Of a DNA stretch of 64,000 nucleotides, positions 17,199 to 26,293 are shown in pieces. This stretch comes from Pseudomonas protegens. Lineage in GTDB: Bacteria; Pseudomonadota; Gammaproteobacteria; Pseudomonadales; Pseudomonadaceae. The stretch is from the NCBI RefSeq assembly GCF_003363755.1, contig NZ_CP031396.1:5612501-5676500 (forward strand), read 5' to 3'. Positions within the stretch are counted from its first letter, which is position 1. Each line of letters starts with the position of its first letter. The notes beneath the pieces are model-generated. The model had not been told where the DNA came from. It was given only the letters and a program-made list of their open reading frames with translations, and did no database searches. Both the position numbers and the translations under genes were made by a program.

Positions 17199-19571
17199 AT
17201 GACCGCCGCTGAAACCCGCATTCTTGAGCTGCGCGCCGAGCTGGACCAACACAACTACCGTTATCACGTACTGGACGAACCGAGCATTCCGGACGTCGAG
17301 TACGACCGCCTGTACCACGAGCTCAAGGCCCTGGAGGCCGAGCACCCGGAGCTGGTCACCAGTGACTCTCCAACCCAGCGTGTGGGCAGCGCGGCGCTCT
17401 CGGCCTTCACCCAGGTGCGCCATGAAATCCCCATGCTCAGCCTGGGGAACGCCTTTGAAGAAGTCGACATGCGCGAGTTTGATCGCCGAGTCAACGAGGG
17501 CCTGGACCTGCCGGCGGGCGATCTGTTTGGTGGCGGTGCGGCGGTGGAGTACAGCTGCGAGCCCAAGCTCGACGGCCTGGCAGTCAGCCTGCTGTATCAG
17601 GATGGTGTGCTGGTCCGTGGCGCCACCCGTGGCGACGGCACCACCGGTGAAGACATCAGCGTCAACGTGCGTACCGTGCGCAACATTCCGCTCAAGCTGC
17701 AAGGCAGCGGCTGGCCGGCGACCCTGGAAGTGCGCGGCGAAGTCTTCATGTCCAAGGCCGGTTTCGAGCGCCTGAATGCGGCGCAACTGGAGTCGGGCGG
17801 CAAGACCTTCGCCAACCCGCGCAATGCGGCGGCGGGTAGCCTGCGCCAGCTGGACTCGAAGATCACTGCCAGCCGGCCGCTGGAGTTCTGCTGCTACGGC
17901 CTGGGCCAAGTCAGTGCCGACATTGCCGACACGCATATCGGCAACCTGGAGCAACTCAAGCAGTGGGGCATGCCCATCAGTCGTGAGCTGCGCCTGGCCA
18001 AAGGGGTTGATGAATGCCTGGACTATTACCGTGAGATCGGCGAGCGGCGCAATGCGCTGCCCTATGAGATCGACGGTGTGGTGTTCAAGGTCAACAGCAT
18101 CGCCTCTCAGCGTGAACTGGGCTTCCGTGCCCGGGAGCCGCGTTGGGCCATTGCCCATAAATTCCCGGCCATGGAAGAGCTCACCGAGTTGCTGGATGTG
18201 GAATTCCAGGTCGGCCGCACCGGTGCCGTGACGCCGGTGGCACGCCTGAAGCCCGTCAAGGTGGCGGGAGTCACTGTGTCCAACGCTACTTTGCACAATA
18301 TGGATGAGGTGGCGCGCCTGGGGCTGATGATCGGCGACACGGTGATCATCCGCCGCGCCGGTGACGTGATCCCGCAAGTGGTGCAGGTGGTCGTTGAGCG
18401 TCGCCCTGAAAACGCCCGGCCGGTACAGATTCCGCAAAGCTGCCCGGTCTGTGGCTCTCATGTCGAACGCACGCAACTGGTCAAGCGCAGCAAGGGCCGG
18501 GAAACCGTCAGCGAAGGCGCGGTGTATCGCTGTGTTGGTCGTCTGGCCTGCGGTGCCCAGCTCAAGCAGGCGATCATCCACTTCGTTTCCCGTCGAGCCA
18601 TGGACATCGAAGGCCTGGGGGACAAGACCATCGAGCAACTGGTGGACGAAAAGCTCATTGCTTCGCCTGCGGATCTTTATCAGCTCAAGTACGAACAGAT
18701 CATCGATCTGGAAGGTTTTGCCGAGGTTTCCAGCAACAAGCTGCTCAAGGCCATCGAGGACAGCAAGCGTCCGGCCCTGGCTCGCTTCATCTATGCCTTG
18801 GGTATTCCTGATGTGGGTGAGGAAACCGCCAAGGTCCTGGCCCGTTCCCTGGGAACCCTGGAACGGGTCCAGCAGGCTTTGCCCCAGGTGCTGACCTACC
18901 TGCCGGATGTGGGGCTGGAAGTGGCCCACGAGATTCACAGCTTTTTCGAAGACAGTCATAACCAGAGCGTGATTGGTGCCTTGCTGGCCGAGGATCAATG
19001 CGGCCTGGTGTTGCAGGATCAGGGTGAGCTGGGGGCAGAGTTTGCCGCCAGCACCACGCTGGGCGGCATGCTCGACAAGCTCAATATCCCCTCGGTGGGG
19101 CCGGGTGCGGCGCAGAAACTGGCAGACAAGTTCGGCTCCCTGCAGGGCGTGATTGCGGCTGACTGGCTGGATATGCGCCAGGCCCTGCCGGAGAAGCAGG
19201 CCAAGTCGGTGCGGGAGTTCTTCGACAACCCGGCCAATGCCCGGTTGGCCCAGGCCATCGAAGAGCAGCTCAAGGCCTTTGGCATGCATTGGCAGAGCGA
19301 GAAGAAGGTGGTCGAAGGCCTGCCGTTGGCTGGCAAGACCTGGGTGCTCACCGGCTCCCTGGAGTTGATGAGTCGCGATGTGGCCAAGGAAAAGCTGGAA
19401 AGCCTGGGGGCCAAGGTGGCGGGGTCCGTTTCGGCGAAAACCCACTGCGTCGTCGCCGGCCCCGGAGCCGGCTCCAAACTGGCCAAGGCCAATGAGCTGG
19501 GGCTCAAGGTCCTGGATGAAGCGGCCTTTGTCGCCTTTCTCGTCGACCACGGCATCCCCATCCCCGCGTGA
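17199..19571 (+). CDS. ligA: NAD-dependent DNA ligase LigA
   Basis: A 790-residue ligase that seals nicks in replication and repair. The adenylation lysine is Lys123 in CEPKLDGLAVS. The NAD-binding N-terminal domain (HNYRYHVLDEPSIPDVEYD), an OB fold, a four-Cys zinc finger (CPVCGSHVERT ... YRCVGRLACGAQ), helix-hairpin-helix repeats and a C-terminal BRCT domain (about 715-790, LAGKTWVLTGSLELMSRD) follow in family order. It is about 120 residues longer than E. coli LigA, as is usual in Pseudomonas; the zinc-finger region has an extra segment KRSKGRETVSEGA between the Cys pairs. The start at 17199 is chosen over 17178 because MTAAETRILEL matches the family. Confidence 0.98.
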   Translation: MTAAETRILELRAELDQHNYRYHVLDEPSIPDVEYDRLYHELKALEAEHPELVTSDSPTQRVGSAALSAFTQVRHEIPMLSLGNAFEEVDMREFDRRVNEGLDLPAGDLFGGGAAVEYSCEPKLDGLAVSLLYQDGVLVRGATRGDGTTGEDISVNVRTVRNIPLKLQGSGWPATLEVRGEVFMSKAGFERLNAAQLESGGKTFANPRNAAAGSLRQLDSKITASRPLEFCCYGLGQVSADIADTHIGNLEQLKQWGMPISRELRLAKGVDECLDYYREIGERRNALPYEIDGVVFKVNSIASQRELGFRAREPRWAIAHKFPAMEELTELLDVEFQVGRTGAVTPVARLKPVKVAGVTVSNATLHNMDEVARLGLMIGDTVIIRRAGDVIPQVVQVVVERRPENARPVQIPQSCPVCGSHVERTQLVKRSKGRETVSEGAVYRCVGRLACGAQLKQAIIHFVSRRAMDIEGLGDKTIEQLVDEKLIASPADLYQLKYEQIIDLEGFAEVSSNKLLKAIEDSKRPALARFIYALGIPDVGEETAKVLARSLGTLERVQQALPQVLTYLPDVGLEVAHEIHSFFEDSHNQSVIGALLAEDQCGLVLQDQGELGAEFAASTTLGGMLDKLNIPSVGPGAAQKLADKFGSLQGVIAADWLDMRQALPEKQAKSVREFFDNPANARLAQAIEEQLKAFGMHWQSEKKVVEGLPLAGKTWVLTGSLELMSRDVAKEKLESLGAKVAGSVSAKTHCVVAGPGAGSKLAKANELGLKVLDEAAFVAFLVDHGIPIPA

Positions 19572-19597
19572 TCCTTGGGAGCCGGTTGGGCAGCGAT

Positions 19598-19625
19598 GGT
19601 TTCGCCGGCAAGCCGGCTCCTGACA
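19598..19625. repeat. REP element after ligA
   Basis: TTCGCCGGCAAGCCGGCTCC is a single REP copy in the 118-base gap between ligA and the metallopeptidase gene. Confidence 0.6.
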
Positions 19626-19689
19626 GGCCGAGGGAACGATGAGGCAGCCAGGATGATCTAGTCTTGGCAAGCCCCAGGGAGGATGCGTC

Positions 19690-20856
19690 ATGTACCGTTT
19701 CTTCGAGCAGCTCAGTTCCCGGATCGCCGCGCCCTTCGTCGGCGACCGCTCACGCAACAGCAAACTCTGGTCATGCCGCTGTGGGCAGTCGCTGTTCTTT
19801 CGCAACAGCCAGTGCCTGGCGTGCTCTGCCTTGCTCGGTTATGCGCCGCAATCAGGCAGTCTGTCGTCCCTGCAGCCAGGGCCCGCCGCCGGGACCTGGG
19901 TGCTGGATGCCGAGCCTGAGGCGGGTGCCTTCAAGCGCTGCGCCAACCTCGATACGCCCGCCGCTTGTAACTGGCTGCTGCCGGCCCACCTGACCGGCAA
20001 TCTGTGCGTAGCCTGCAGCCTCAACCGCACGATCCCCGACTTGTCCGTCCCGGAGAATCCTGAGCGCTGGCGCAAAGTGGAAATCGCCAAGCGCCGCCTG
20101 GTCGCCCAACTGATCGCCCTCGGGCTGCAAGTGATCCCCAAGAGCGACGACGAGGAGCGGGGCCTGGCTTTCGACTTCCTTGGTGTTGATCTTGAGGGAA
20201 GGACGCCGATTACCGGGCATGCCAATGGCCTGGTCACCCTGGATATCAAGGAAGCCGATGATGCCCATCGCGAGCGGGTGCGGGCGCAGATGCACGAACC
20301 TTACCGCACCCTGCTTGGGCACTTTCGCCATGAAGTGGGGCACTACTACTGGGATCGGCTGATTGCCAACAGCCCCTGGCTGGAGTCGTTTCGCAGCTTG
20401 TTCGGCGACGAGCGCTACAGCTACGCCGAGGCTCTGGAGCAGCACTATCAGCAGGGCGCGCCAAACGGCTGGCAGCAAAGTCACGTCAGCGCCTACGCCA
20501 CCATGCACCCCTGGGAGGACTGGGCGGAAACCTGGGCTCACTACCTGCACATGATGGACGCGGTGGACACCGCCCTGGGCTTTGGCATGAGTGCCCGCGA
20601 CGTCGATCTCGACTACCAGCCGTTTCCCCTGAGCAGCCTGTACGACCCGCAGCATCCTGGCGGACCGGCGTTCCTGGCCTTCGTCAACGCTTGGATCGAA
20701 TTGGCTGGCATGCTCAACGAACTGTCCCGCAGCATGGGCCAGCCGGATTTCTACCCCTTCATCCTGTCGCCGGCGGTGATTGCCAAGCTGCATTTCATTC
20801 ATTTGGTGATCCAGCAAGAAGGCGGCCGCGCCGACGAAGTGCTGTCCCTGGACTGA
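19690..20856 (+). CDS. Zinc-ribbon putative zinc metallopeptidase
   Basis: A 388-residue cytoplasmic protein with no signal peptide. The N-terminal 120 residues carry several Cys pairs (WSCRCGQSLFFRNSQCLACS; RCANLDTPAACNW; NLCVACSLNRT) that look like zinc ribbons. The catalytic part contains RHEVGHYYWDRL, a short HExxH-type zinc site, and downstream PWEDWAETWAHYLHMMDAVD, which probably supplies the third ligand. These fit the putative zinc-binding metallopeptidase family often found in proteobacteria; its substrate is not known to me. It stands alone between ligA and the 4.5S RNA gene, with a hairpin after the stop. Confidence 0.8.
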   Translation: MYRFFEQLSSRIAAPFVGDRSRNSKLWSCRCGQSLFFRNSQCLACSALLGYAPQSGSLSSLQPGPAAGTWVLDAEPEAGAFKRCANLDTPAACNWLLPAHLTGNLCVACSLNRTIPDLSVPENPERWRKVEIAKRRLVAQLIALGLQVIPKSDDEERGLAFDFLGVDLEGRTPITGHANGLVTLDIKEADDAHRERVRAQMHEPYRTLLGHFRHEVGHYYWDRLIANSPWLESFRSLFGDERYSYAEALEQHYQQGAPNGWQQSHVSAYATMHPWEDWAETWAHYLHMMDAVDTALGFGMSARDVDLDYQPFPLSSLYDPQHPGGPAFLAFVNAWIELAGMLNELSRSMGQPDFYPFILSPAVIAKLHFIHLVIQQEGGRADEVLSLD

Positions 20857-20858
20857 CT

Positions 20859-20891
20859 CCACCGTCCTTCAGGCGGTGGGGGAAGGCTTTT
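20859..20891 (+). terminator. Probable terminator after metallopeptidase gene
   Basis: CCACCG and CGGTGG arms enclose TCCTTCAGG, followed after a few bases by CTTTT. It is a short stem of moderate strength. Confidence 0.5.
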
Positions 20892-20950
20892 ACCCAGAGG
20901 TGTATCCAAGTGCTTGAAGCTCATCGGATTTTTTAATCTGCAACGAGCGG

Positions 20951-20978
20951 TTGTAAGTTCAACTCAGATAGGTACAAT
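20951..20978 (+). promoter_or_regulatory. Promoter for the 4.5S RNA gene
   Basis: TTGTAA (20951-20956) and TACAAT (20973-20978), 16 bases apart, form a sigma70-type promoter about 30 bases before the start of the RNA's outer stem. Confidence 0.55.
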
Positions 20979-21005
20979 GGCGCGGCTCGCCGTCAGGCGA
21001 ACGTC

Positions 21006-21128
21006 GTTATGGTGACCCCATCGGTCCCCCCGCAACGATTACCCGTGAACCTGGTCAGAGCCGGAAGGCAGCAGCCACAGCGGGAACATTGTGTGCCGGG
21101 GTGTGGCTGGTGGGGTTGCCTCCATAAC
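21006..21128 (+). ncRNA. ffs: Signal recognition particle RNA (4.5S RNA, small bacterial type)
   Basis: The conserved SRP core is clear: CTGGTCAGAGCCGGAAGGCA then GCAGCCACAG, containing the GGAA tetraloop and the asymmetric internal loop bound by Ffh, followed by TGTGTGCCGGGGTGTGGCTGG. The outer ends pair: GTTATGG (21006-21012) with CCATAAC (21122-21128), and ACCCCA with TGGGGT inside. The RNA joins Ffh to target nascent membrane proteins. The mature ends are likely a few bases inside these limits after RNase processing. It lies in the 460-base space between the metallopeptidase gene and the GrpB-family gene. Confidence 0.92.
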
Positions 21129-21316
21129 GCTTCTCGTTGGTCCTCAGCGAGATTGATCAAAATTCTTAAAGCACCTGAAAGTCTTCGAAGCCGCGCAGCA
21201 TCCCTGTTGGCGTGTTTTTTGTCGTGCGCCCGGTTTCTGGTTCGCTAATCCCTTGTCCAGCAAGCCCGTGCGGTTCGTTTCTGGAATATCCAACGCCTTT
21301 GCATCAAGGAGTGGTC

Positions 21317-21820
21317 ATGGCGCTTACCAGTAAGATTTCCCTCTATGACGATCAGTGGCCTGGTGCATTCAGCGCTGAGAAGGGGCGCCTAGCCAAAGGT
21401 TTCGGTTGCGAACTGATAGCGGTACATCACGTGGGTAGCACGGCTGTGCCTGGGCTGGCGGCCAAGCCGGAAATCGATCTTTTGGCAGTGGTCGTGGAGC
21501 ATCGGGATGAGGTTGCGCGCAATGCCTTCATGGCGACCCTGGGCTATGTCCGGGGCAGTGATCTGTCCCCGGGGCATCACTTTTACCGCCGCGATGTCGA
21601 GGGCGTGCGCACCCACAAAGTGCATGTCTGCATCTGTGGTCATGAGCAGATCGGGCGCATGCTGCGTTTTCGTGATCTGTTGCGTCAGGACAGCGGCATC
21701 CGTCAGCAGTATCAGGATCTTAAGCTTCGGCTTGAAGCCGGCAATCGCGAGGGCATTGGCGAGTATCTCGCGCAAAAGGCGCCCTTCATCGACGCGGTGA
21801 TGGATGGCCTGTCGCAGTGA
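21317..21820 (+). CDS. GrpB family protein (UPF0157, nucleotidyltransferase-like)
   Basis: A 167-residue protein. It shows the GrpB pattern AVHHVGSTAVPGLAAKPEIDLL (residues 33-54), resembling the G-S and D-x-D metal-binding core of nucleotidyltransferases, then HKVHVCICGHEQ and a C-terminal LRLEAGNREGIGEYLAQKAPF helix. AAGGAG lies 8 bases before the ATG at 21317, so that start is preferred to longer frames. GrpB proteins are widespread but their substrate is not established. It stands alone, 10 bases from the convergent AraC gene. Confidence 0.85.
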   Translation: MALTSKISLYDDQWPGAFSAEKGRLAKGFGCELIAVHHVGSTAVPGLAAKPEIDLLAVVVEHRDEVARNAFMATLGYVRGSDLSPGHHFYRRDVEGVRTHKVHVCICGHEQIGRMLRFRDLLRQDSGIRQQYQDLKLRLEAGNREGIGEYLAQKAPFIDAVMDGLSQ

Positions 21821-21830
21821 TGCGCGCTGG

Positions 21831-22649
21831 CTAGATCGCTGCCCGCAGTTCTCGGGGCGAAAGCCCGTAATGTTTGCGAAAGCGCACCGCAAAGCGTGAT
21901 GCCGAGGCGTAGCCGCTGGCTGCGGCGATTTCACCGATGGGGCGTGGCGTGGTTTGCAGCCACTGCAGGGCCAGGCCCAGCCTGACGTTCTCGAGGATGT
22001 TGCTGAAACTGTCGTTCTCGTTCGCCAGCTGGCGACGCAATGTGGAAGCCCCAAGGTTCAGGCGCTCGGCGACGCAGGCTACTGTCCAGTCCCGCGCCGG
22101 GTTGCTCATGAGGATCTGTTGCACCCGTTCGCACAGTGGGTCGTGACGATCCAGTAGCAATGGGCCGGCCCAGCCGCCAAGGGCCAGGGCCAGCAGCACC
22201 GCTTCGCCGTAGTGGCTGCGCAGGGCGTCCGGTGCATCGCTGGCAATGCACTCCAGCAGGTTGTCCCAGGCCAGGGCGGTGTGCCGCTCCAGGGGGACGC
22301 AGAGGTCCGCGCCGCTGCGCCCGGGACGGGTAATGATCTGCTGGCGGTAGCGCAGGCTGAACGCCCGCAAGGCCTGGGCAGGAAAGGTCACGACATCGGC
22401 GATGTAGTGACCCTGCGCGCCCGGATAGTTGCTGATGCCCACTTCGCGTCCCGCCGGCAGCAGGATCAGGTGCTGGCCGCCCACGCGCATCTGGCGGTCG
22501 TCCCACTCCATGCGTTTCTCGCCCTGGCGCACCCGGCACAGAGCACTGACGAAAATCGGTACCCGTTGCAGGACATGGGCTTGCCGGGCGCGGATGACGC
22601 AGGTGTCGATACGGCTTTCATGATGCTGCAGGCCGGCAGGAGCATTCAT
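21831..22649 (-). CDS. AraC family transcriptional regulator
   Basis: A 272-residue regulator. The C-terminal 100 residues hold two helix-turn-helix units: WTVACVAERLNLGASTLRRQL and then PIGEIAAASGYASASRFAVRFRKHYGLSPRELR, the classic AraC signature. The N-terminal part (residues 20-150) looks like a cupin-type sensor but is not recognisable further. It begins 5 bases after the end of the YbhB-family gene on the same strand, so the two are probably co-transcribed. The regulon and ligand are unknown. Confidence 0.88.
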   Translation of the reverse strand: MNAPAGLQHHESRIDTCVIRARQAHVLQRVPIFVSALCRVRQGEKRMEWDDRQMRVGGQHLILLPAGREVGISNYPGAQGHYIADVVTFPAQALRAFSLRYRQQIITRPGRSGADLCVPLERHTALAWDNLLECIASDAPDALRSHYGEAVLLALALGGWAGPLLLDRHDPLCERVQQILMSNPARDWTVACVAERLNLGASTLRRQLANENDSFSNILENVRLGLALQWLQTTPRPIGEIAAASGYASASRFAVRFRKHYGLSPRELRAAI

Positions 22650-22654
22650 CGTTA

Positions 22655-23207
22655 CTAGCGTCCGTAAGTAGCGGTCAGTGTGGTCTTGGCCAAGGCGTTG
22701 GCGTTGAGCATGTAGCCCACCAATGCACCGCTGGCCTGGGCATCGAGGGGCAGTTTATCCACCTTCAATGCCCAGACGGTGAATTGATAGCGATGCGGTT
22801 TATCGCCCACTGGCGGGCAGGCGCCGCCAAAGCCGGGTTGGCCGTAATCGGTACGCCCCTGAATGGCGCCGGGCGGCAGTTGCTCGCCGTTGGCGCTACC
22901 GGCGCCCCTGGGCAATTGCTGGGTGGACGTCGGGAGGTTGACCAGGGTCCAGTGCCACCAGCCGCTGCCGGTGGGGGCGTCCGGATCATAAACAGTGATG
23001 GCAAAGCTTTTAGTACCCGGTGGGGCATTCTTCCAGGACAGTTCGGGAGAGGTGTTGCCGCCTTCGCAGCCAAAGCCCTGGAACACTTCACGAGGGCTCA
23101 AGGGGTGGCCGTCGCTGATGTCGTGGCTGCTGATGCTGAACTCGGCGGCGTGGGCGCCAAGGCTCAGACCCAAGGAAAGCACGCTGAGTAAAAGTCGGTT
23201 TTTCATG
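22655..23207 (-). CDS. YbhB/YbcL family (PEBP-like) periplasmic protein
   Basis: A 183-residue protein starting MKNRLLLSVLSLGLSLGAHA, a signal peptide with cleavage before AEFSISS. The PEBP fold motifs follow: NTSPELSWKNAPPGTKSFAI, YDPDAPTGSGWWHWTLVNLP and GYGQPGFGGACPPVGDKPHRY-like residues (here DYGQPGFGGACPP). Members are also called Raf-kinase-inhibitor-like proteins; their bacterial role is unclear. The start at 23207 is chosen because it alone gives the signal peptide; the frame stays open well upstream to 23629 without family match. It is followed at once by the AraC gene. Confidence 0.88.
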
Positions 23208-23325
23208 AGGGGCTCGTCTGGGTGTTGGTGATGAAAGACGAGTCTATTGGCCGGCTGAGTCCGTTGTTGTGCCGGGGCGCTCGTGCATTGTGCCGAAACG
23301 CTCGCCGGCTTGCCGGGAAAGGGCG

Positions 23326-24192
23326 TCATGCTCCCAGCTGTTCCCGCAACAACTGGGCAAACGCATCTCGCGCGCTGTGGCGCTGCACGTCCTGGTACCA
23401 GACAAAGCGGTTGTCCACCGGCAGCAGGTCGCTGAAACGCTGCACGTTCAGGGTCGCCGATTGCGAATAGCGCTCCAGCACGCCTTCCGGTATCAGCGAG
23501 ACGCCGGCACCGACACTGACGCAGCCGATAATGGTGCCCCAGCTGGCATACCCAGTAATGGGCAGGTTCAGGCCGTGCCTGGCCAGCCAGGTTTCCAGGG
23601 CGCGGCGATAGGGGCAGCCCGGTGGCCACATGAACAGATTCTGCCCCTGCAAATCGCTGGCGCTGCGGATGGTGGCGGTGCCTGCGCTGGAGATCAGCAC
23701 CAGTGGCTCGTGGTAGAGCACGGTTTGCTGAAGCTTGGGCGGCAAGGTGTCGATGGCCACCAGGGCGCCGTCGATACGCTGGTGTTGCAGTTCTTCAAAG
23801 AGTTGCGACCAGGTGCCGGTTACCAGTTCCACGTTCACTTTGGGGTAGCGTCGGTGGTATTGCGCCAGCAGCGGTGGCAGGCGGCCGCCAGCGCAGGACT
23901 CGATCGAGCCCAGGCGCAGCAATCCGCTGGGCTCCGCCTGGCTGTCCACGGCGCGTTTGGCTTCGTCGACCAGAGCCAGGATTCGCTCGCTGTAGCCGAG
24001 GAATATTTCCCCAGCCGGGCTGATCTTCAGGCCGCGCCCGACCCGGGTGAACAGCGGGGTCCCGAGCTCGTTCTCCAGCTGCTTGAGGCGGTTGGTGATA
24101 TTGGAGGGCACGCAATGCAATTGCTCGGCTGCGCGGGCAATGCTGCCGGAGCGGGCCACGGCTTTCACCATCTTCAATTGGGTCAGTTCCAT
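23326..24192 (-). CDS. LysR family regulator, divergent from EamA transporter
   Basis: A 288-residue LysR protein: winged helix at residues 1-60 (LKMVKAVARSGSIARAAEQL, SNITNRLKQLENELGTPLFTR) and effector domain to the end (GLLRLGSIESCAGGRLPPLL, GASWGTIIGCVSVGAGVSLIPEGVL-type stretch). It is transcribed away from the EamA transporter gene across a 100-base gap, the usual layout for a LysR regulator of a drug/metabolite exporter. The substrate is unknown. Confidence 0.88.
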   Translation of the reverse strand: MELTQLKMVKAVARSGSIARAAEQLHCVPSNITNRLKQLENELGTPLFTRVGRGLKISPAGEIFLGYSERILALVDEAKRAVDSQAEPSGLLRLGSIESCAGGRLPPLLAQYHRRYPKVNVELVTGTWSQLFEELQHQRIDGALVAIDTLPPKLQQTVLYHEPLVLISSAGTATIRSASDLQGQNLFMWPPGCPYRRALETWLARHGLNLPITGYASWGTIIGCVSVGAGVSLIPEGVLERYSQSATLNVQRFSDLLPVDNRFVWYQDVQRHSARDAFAQLLREQLGA

Positions 24193-24292
24193 TGCTCATT
24201 TCCAGTGATGGGTGGCGTTAGTATCGGTTAGTTGTGGTGAGTTATGGGGGGCGAGAGACTGCGTTTCTTCTTATTGTCTGGATGCCTGTGCC

Positions 24293-25219
24293 GTGAAGCG
24301 CTTACCTGGGTTCAAGTCATTGCTGGCTACCGTTGCGGTCATTCTGTGCTGGGCCTATTCACCGGTGGGTATCCATATTGGCCTTGAGGGCTACAGTCCG
24401 GGGCATCTGGCGCTGCTGCGCTTCCTGATCGCTTCGCTGTTCATGGCGGCAATGGCAGTGGCGTTGAAAATATCCCTGCCGCGCTGGCGTGATCTGCCTT
24501 GGCTGCTGGTGCTGGGTTTTTTTGCTATCACCCTGCATCACGTCAGCCTCAATTATGGTCAGCAGGGCTTGAGTGCCGGCGCGTCGAGCGTGCTGGCGCA
24601 GTCGGCACCGATCTTCAGCACGCTGATCGCCTTCTTCTGGCTCAAGGAGCCGGTCAGTGGTTGGCGCTGGGGCTGCGTGGGGGTGGGTTTGCTTGGAGCG
24701 GTGCTGGTGGTGGCGGCCGACAAGGGGCTGGGCTCGGTCGAACCGCGCGGATTGCTGGTGTTGTTGGCGGCTTTTTCCTGGGGGTTGTACTTCGTTTTGC
24801 AGCGGCGCTTTTCCGGGCACTATGGCGTGTTGACCACGGTGTGCTACATGGTTTGGGGCGGTACGTTGCTGTTGTCGGTGTATGCGCCTGGGTTGCCCGA
24901 GGCGGTGGCACAGGCGTCGTGGCGGGTAAATCTGGCGGTGCTGTTGCTGGGGTTGTTTCCCAGTGCTTTGGCCTATCTGGCCTGGGCTTACGTATTGGAG
25001 CGGGTGGAGGTCAGTCGGGCATCGATCGCCATGTATCTGATTCCGCCGGTGGCGATGCTGCTGGCTGCGATGGTCCTGGGAGAGCGGGTGCAATCTTCTG
25101 TGGTGCTGGGGGCGGCCGTGGTGCTGGGCAGTGTGATGGCCATGCAATTGGAAGGGCGTTGGCGGCTGCGGGCCTTGCCGGCGAAGGAGCGAGATGTGCA
25201 GGTAAAACAGGGTGGTTGA
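24293..25219 (+). CDS. EamA/DMT family transporter
   Basis: About 308 residues with ten hydrophobic segments in two homologous EamA repeats: first LCWAYSPVGIHIGLEGYSPGHLALLRFLIA..., second LLVLLAAFSWGLYFVLQRRF... ending with ASIAMYLIPPVAMLLAAMVLGERV. It is an inner-membrane drug/metabolite transporter; such proteins export amino acids or other metabolites. The start is uncertain: GTG at 24293 (VKRLPGFKSLLAT) fits the family best, but the frame is open to an ATG at 24212. It is divergent from a LysR gene and ends before a bidirectional hairpin. Confidence 0.85.
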   Translation: MKRLPGFKSLLATVAVILCWAYSPVGIHIGLEGYSPGHLALLRFLIASLFMAAMAVALKISLPRWRDLPWLLVLGFFAITLHHVSLNYGQQGLSAGASSVLAQSAPIFSTLIAFFWLKEPVSGWRWGCVGVGLLGAVLVVAADKGLGSVEPRGLLVLLAAFSWGLYFVLQRRFSGHYGVLTTVCYMVWGGTLLLSVYAPGLPEAVAQASWRVNLAVLLLGLFPSALAYLAWAYVLERVEVSRASIAMYLIPPVAMLLAAMVLGERVQSSVVLGAAVVLGSVMAMQLEGRWRLRALPAKERDVQVKQGG

Positions 25220-25224
25220 TGAGT

Positions 25225-25257
25225 TGCAACGCCCCCTCATCATGCGGGAGGCGTTGC
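25225..25257. terminator. Bidirectional hairpin between convergent genes
   Basis: TGCAACGCC and GGCGTTGCA arms with CCCTC/GGGA extending the stem. It lies between the 3' ends of the EamA gene and the DUF2167 gene and probably ends both transcripts. Confidence 0.6.
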
Positions 25258-25263
25258 ACCTTG

Positions 25264-26157
25264 TCAGCCTTTTTTCTTGAACAGCCGGCCGGCGAACGCG
25301 GCAAGTGCGAGCACGCCGATGACAATGAACTTCTTGCCGGCCAGGAGCAGTACCCCCAGCTTGGCGAACAAGCCAGCCTTGCTGGCCAGGCCTCCGGCCA
25401 CCAGGGCGGCCAGGCCGTAGGACGCCAGTTTGTCGGTGCTTGGGTTGTAGTCGGCGTAGCGGTTGCCGTCGGTGAAGTTGGTGAAGGCCAGTACCTTGGG
25501 AATTTCGCGCTTGATAGTTGCCAGGTCGTCCATGGAGGCGACCGCGTTGAGTTCCAGCACGCCTTCGCGTCCCAGCACCCGGATGCTGTAGTTCAGGGTG
25601 TGGCTCTGGGCGCCTTCAGCCTTGAGTTCGCGGGCCCAGTACATCTTGTGGGATTGCGCGTCATAGCTTGGCTGTTCGGCCCAGCCCAGCAAGTGGATGG
25701 CGCCATAGCCCTGTTCCTTGCGTTGCTTATTGTCTTCCTCGTCCGCTTCCTGCATTTGCTTGAGCAGGTCCTGATAATCGATTTTCGCCGCGTCGTCATC
25801 GGAAATGTGGCCGTCATTCTTGTAGCTGATGATCACGCCCCAGCCTTCGGCGGACAGTGGGCTGACTGCGCTGGGCACGATCATGCCCAGGGTGGTGAAG
25901 CCGGGCGGGTTGCCCCAGCCCTCGGTCAGCAGCTTCTCGGTGTCCTTGGGGTTGAGGTAGTAGAACTCCTGGCTCAGGTCGAGGCTGGCGATATCACCGG
26001 GCAGCTTGACGTTGCCGTGGCGTGGGGAGAGCGAGGCGAGAAACTGTTCGGCGGTCTGGGGTTCGGCGTCCTTGTTCTCGTTCGGCGCGGCGGCAAAGGC
26101 AAGGAGGGGCGTGGCGCAGAGGACGGCCATCGCCATGAGGAGGCGCAGGTACTTCAT
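25264..26157 (-). CDS. DUF2167 family membrane protein
   Basis: A 297-residue protein with a signal peptide (MKYLRLLMAMAVLCATPLLAF, cleavage near AAA-PNE). A soluble domain with the DUF2167 stretch ISYKNDGHISDDDAAKIDY and WGNPP follows, then a C-terminal hydrophobic hairpin (about 245-290, ending FAGRLFKKKG) that should anchor it in the inner membrane with most of the protein outside. The function of DUF2167 proteins is not known to me; they are often near stress or exopolysaccharide genes elsewhere, but here it stands alone. Confidence 0.82.
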   Translation of the reverse strand: MKYLRLLMAMAVLCATPLLAFAAAPNENKDAEPQTAEQFLASLSPRHGNVKLPGDIASLDLSQEFYYLNPKDTEKLLTEGWGNPPGFTTLGMIVPSAVSPLSAEGWGVIISYKNDGHISDDDAAKIDYQDLLKQMQEADEEDNKQRKEQGYGAIHLLGWAEQPSYDAQSHKMYWARELKAEGAQSHTLNYSIRVLGREGVLELNAVASMDDLATIKREIPKVLAFTNFTDGNRYADYNPSTDKLASYGLAALVAGGLASKAGLFAKLGVLLLAGKKFIVIGVLALAAFAGRLFKKKG

Positions 26158-26293
26158 CGTATTCCCTTACAAATTGTGACAAGTCGGAGGGGAGGATAGC
26201 GATGAGTGTTGGAGGGCTCAATGAGGTGTTTCTAGTAATCTCTCAGCGTTGGCGGGGAAGGCGCTGGTATAGCGCCTCTGTTGGGGCATGGAT

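Noticed and set aside
17151..19805. Open frame of 884 codons opposite ligA
   Set aside because: Antisense shadow of a conserved gene; no start context or domain.
22655..23629. 324-residue version of the YbhB-family protein
   Set aside because: The extra 140 N-terminal residues show no homology and would bury the signal peptide at 23207.
25225..25257. Inverted repeat as an insertion-sequence end or attachment site
   Set aside because: It lies exactly between two convergent stops and is better explained as a terminator; no transposase or target duplication.
24499..26199. 566-codon plus-strand frame spanning the EamA 3' end and opposite DUF2167
   Set aside because: Crosses a terminator hairpin and two genuine genes, Gly/Val-rich low-complexity translation.
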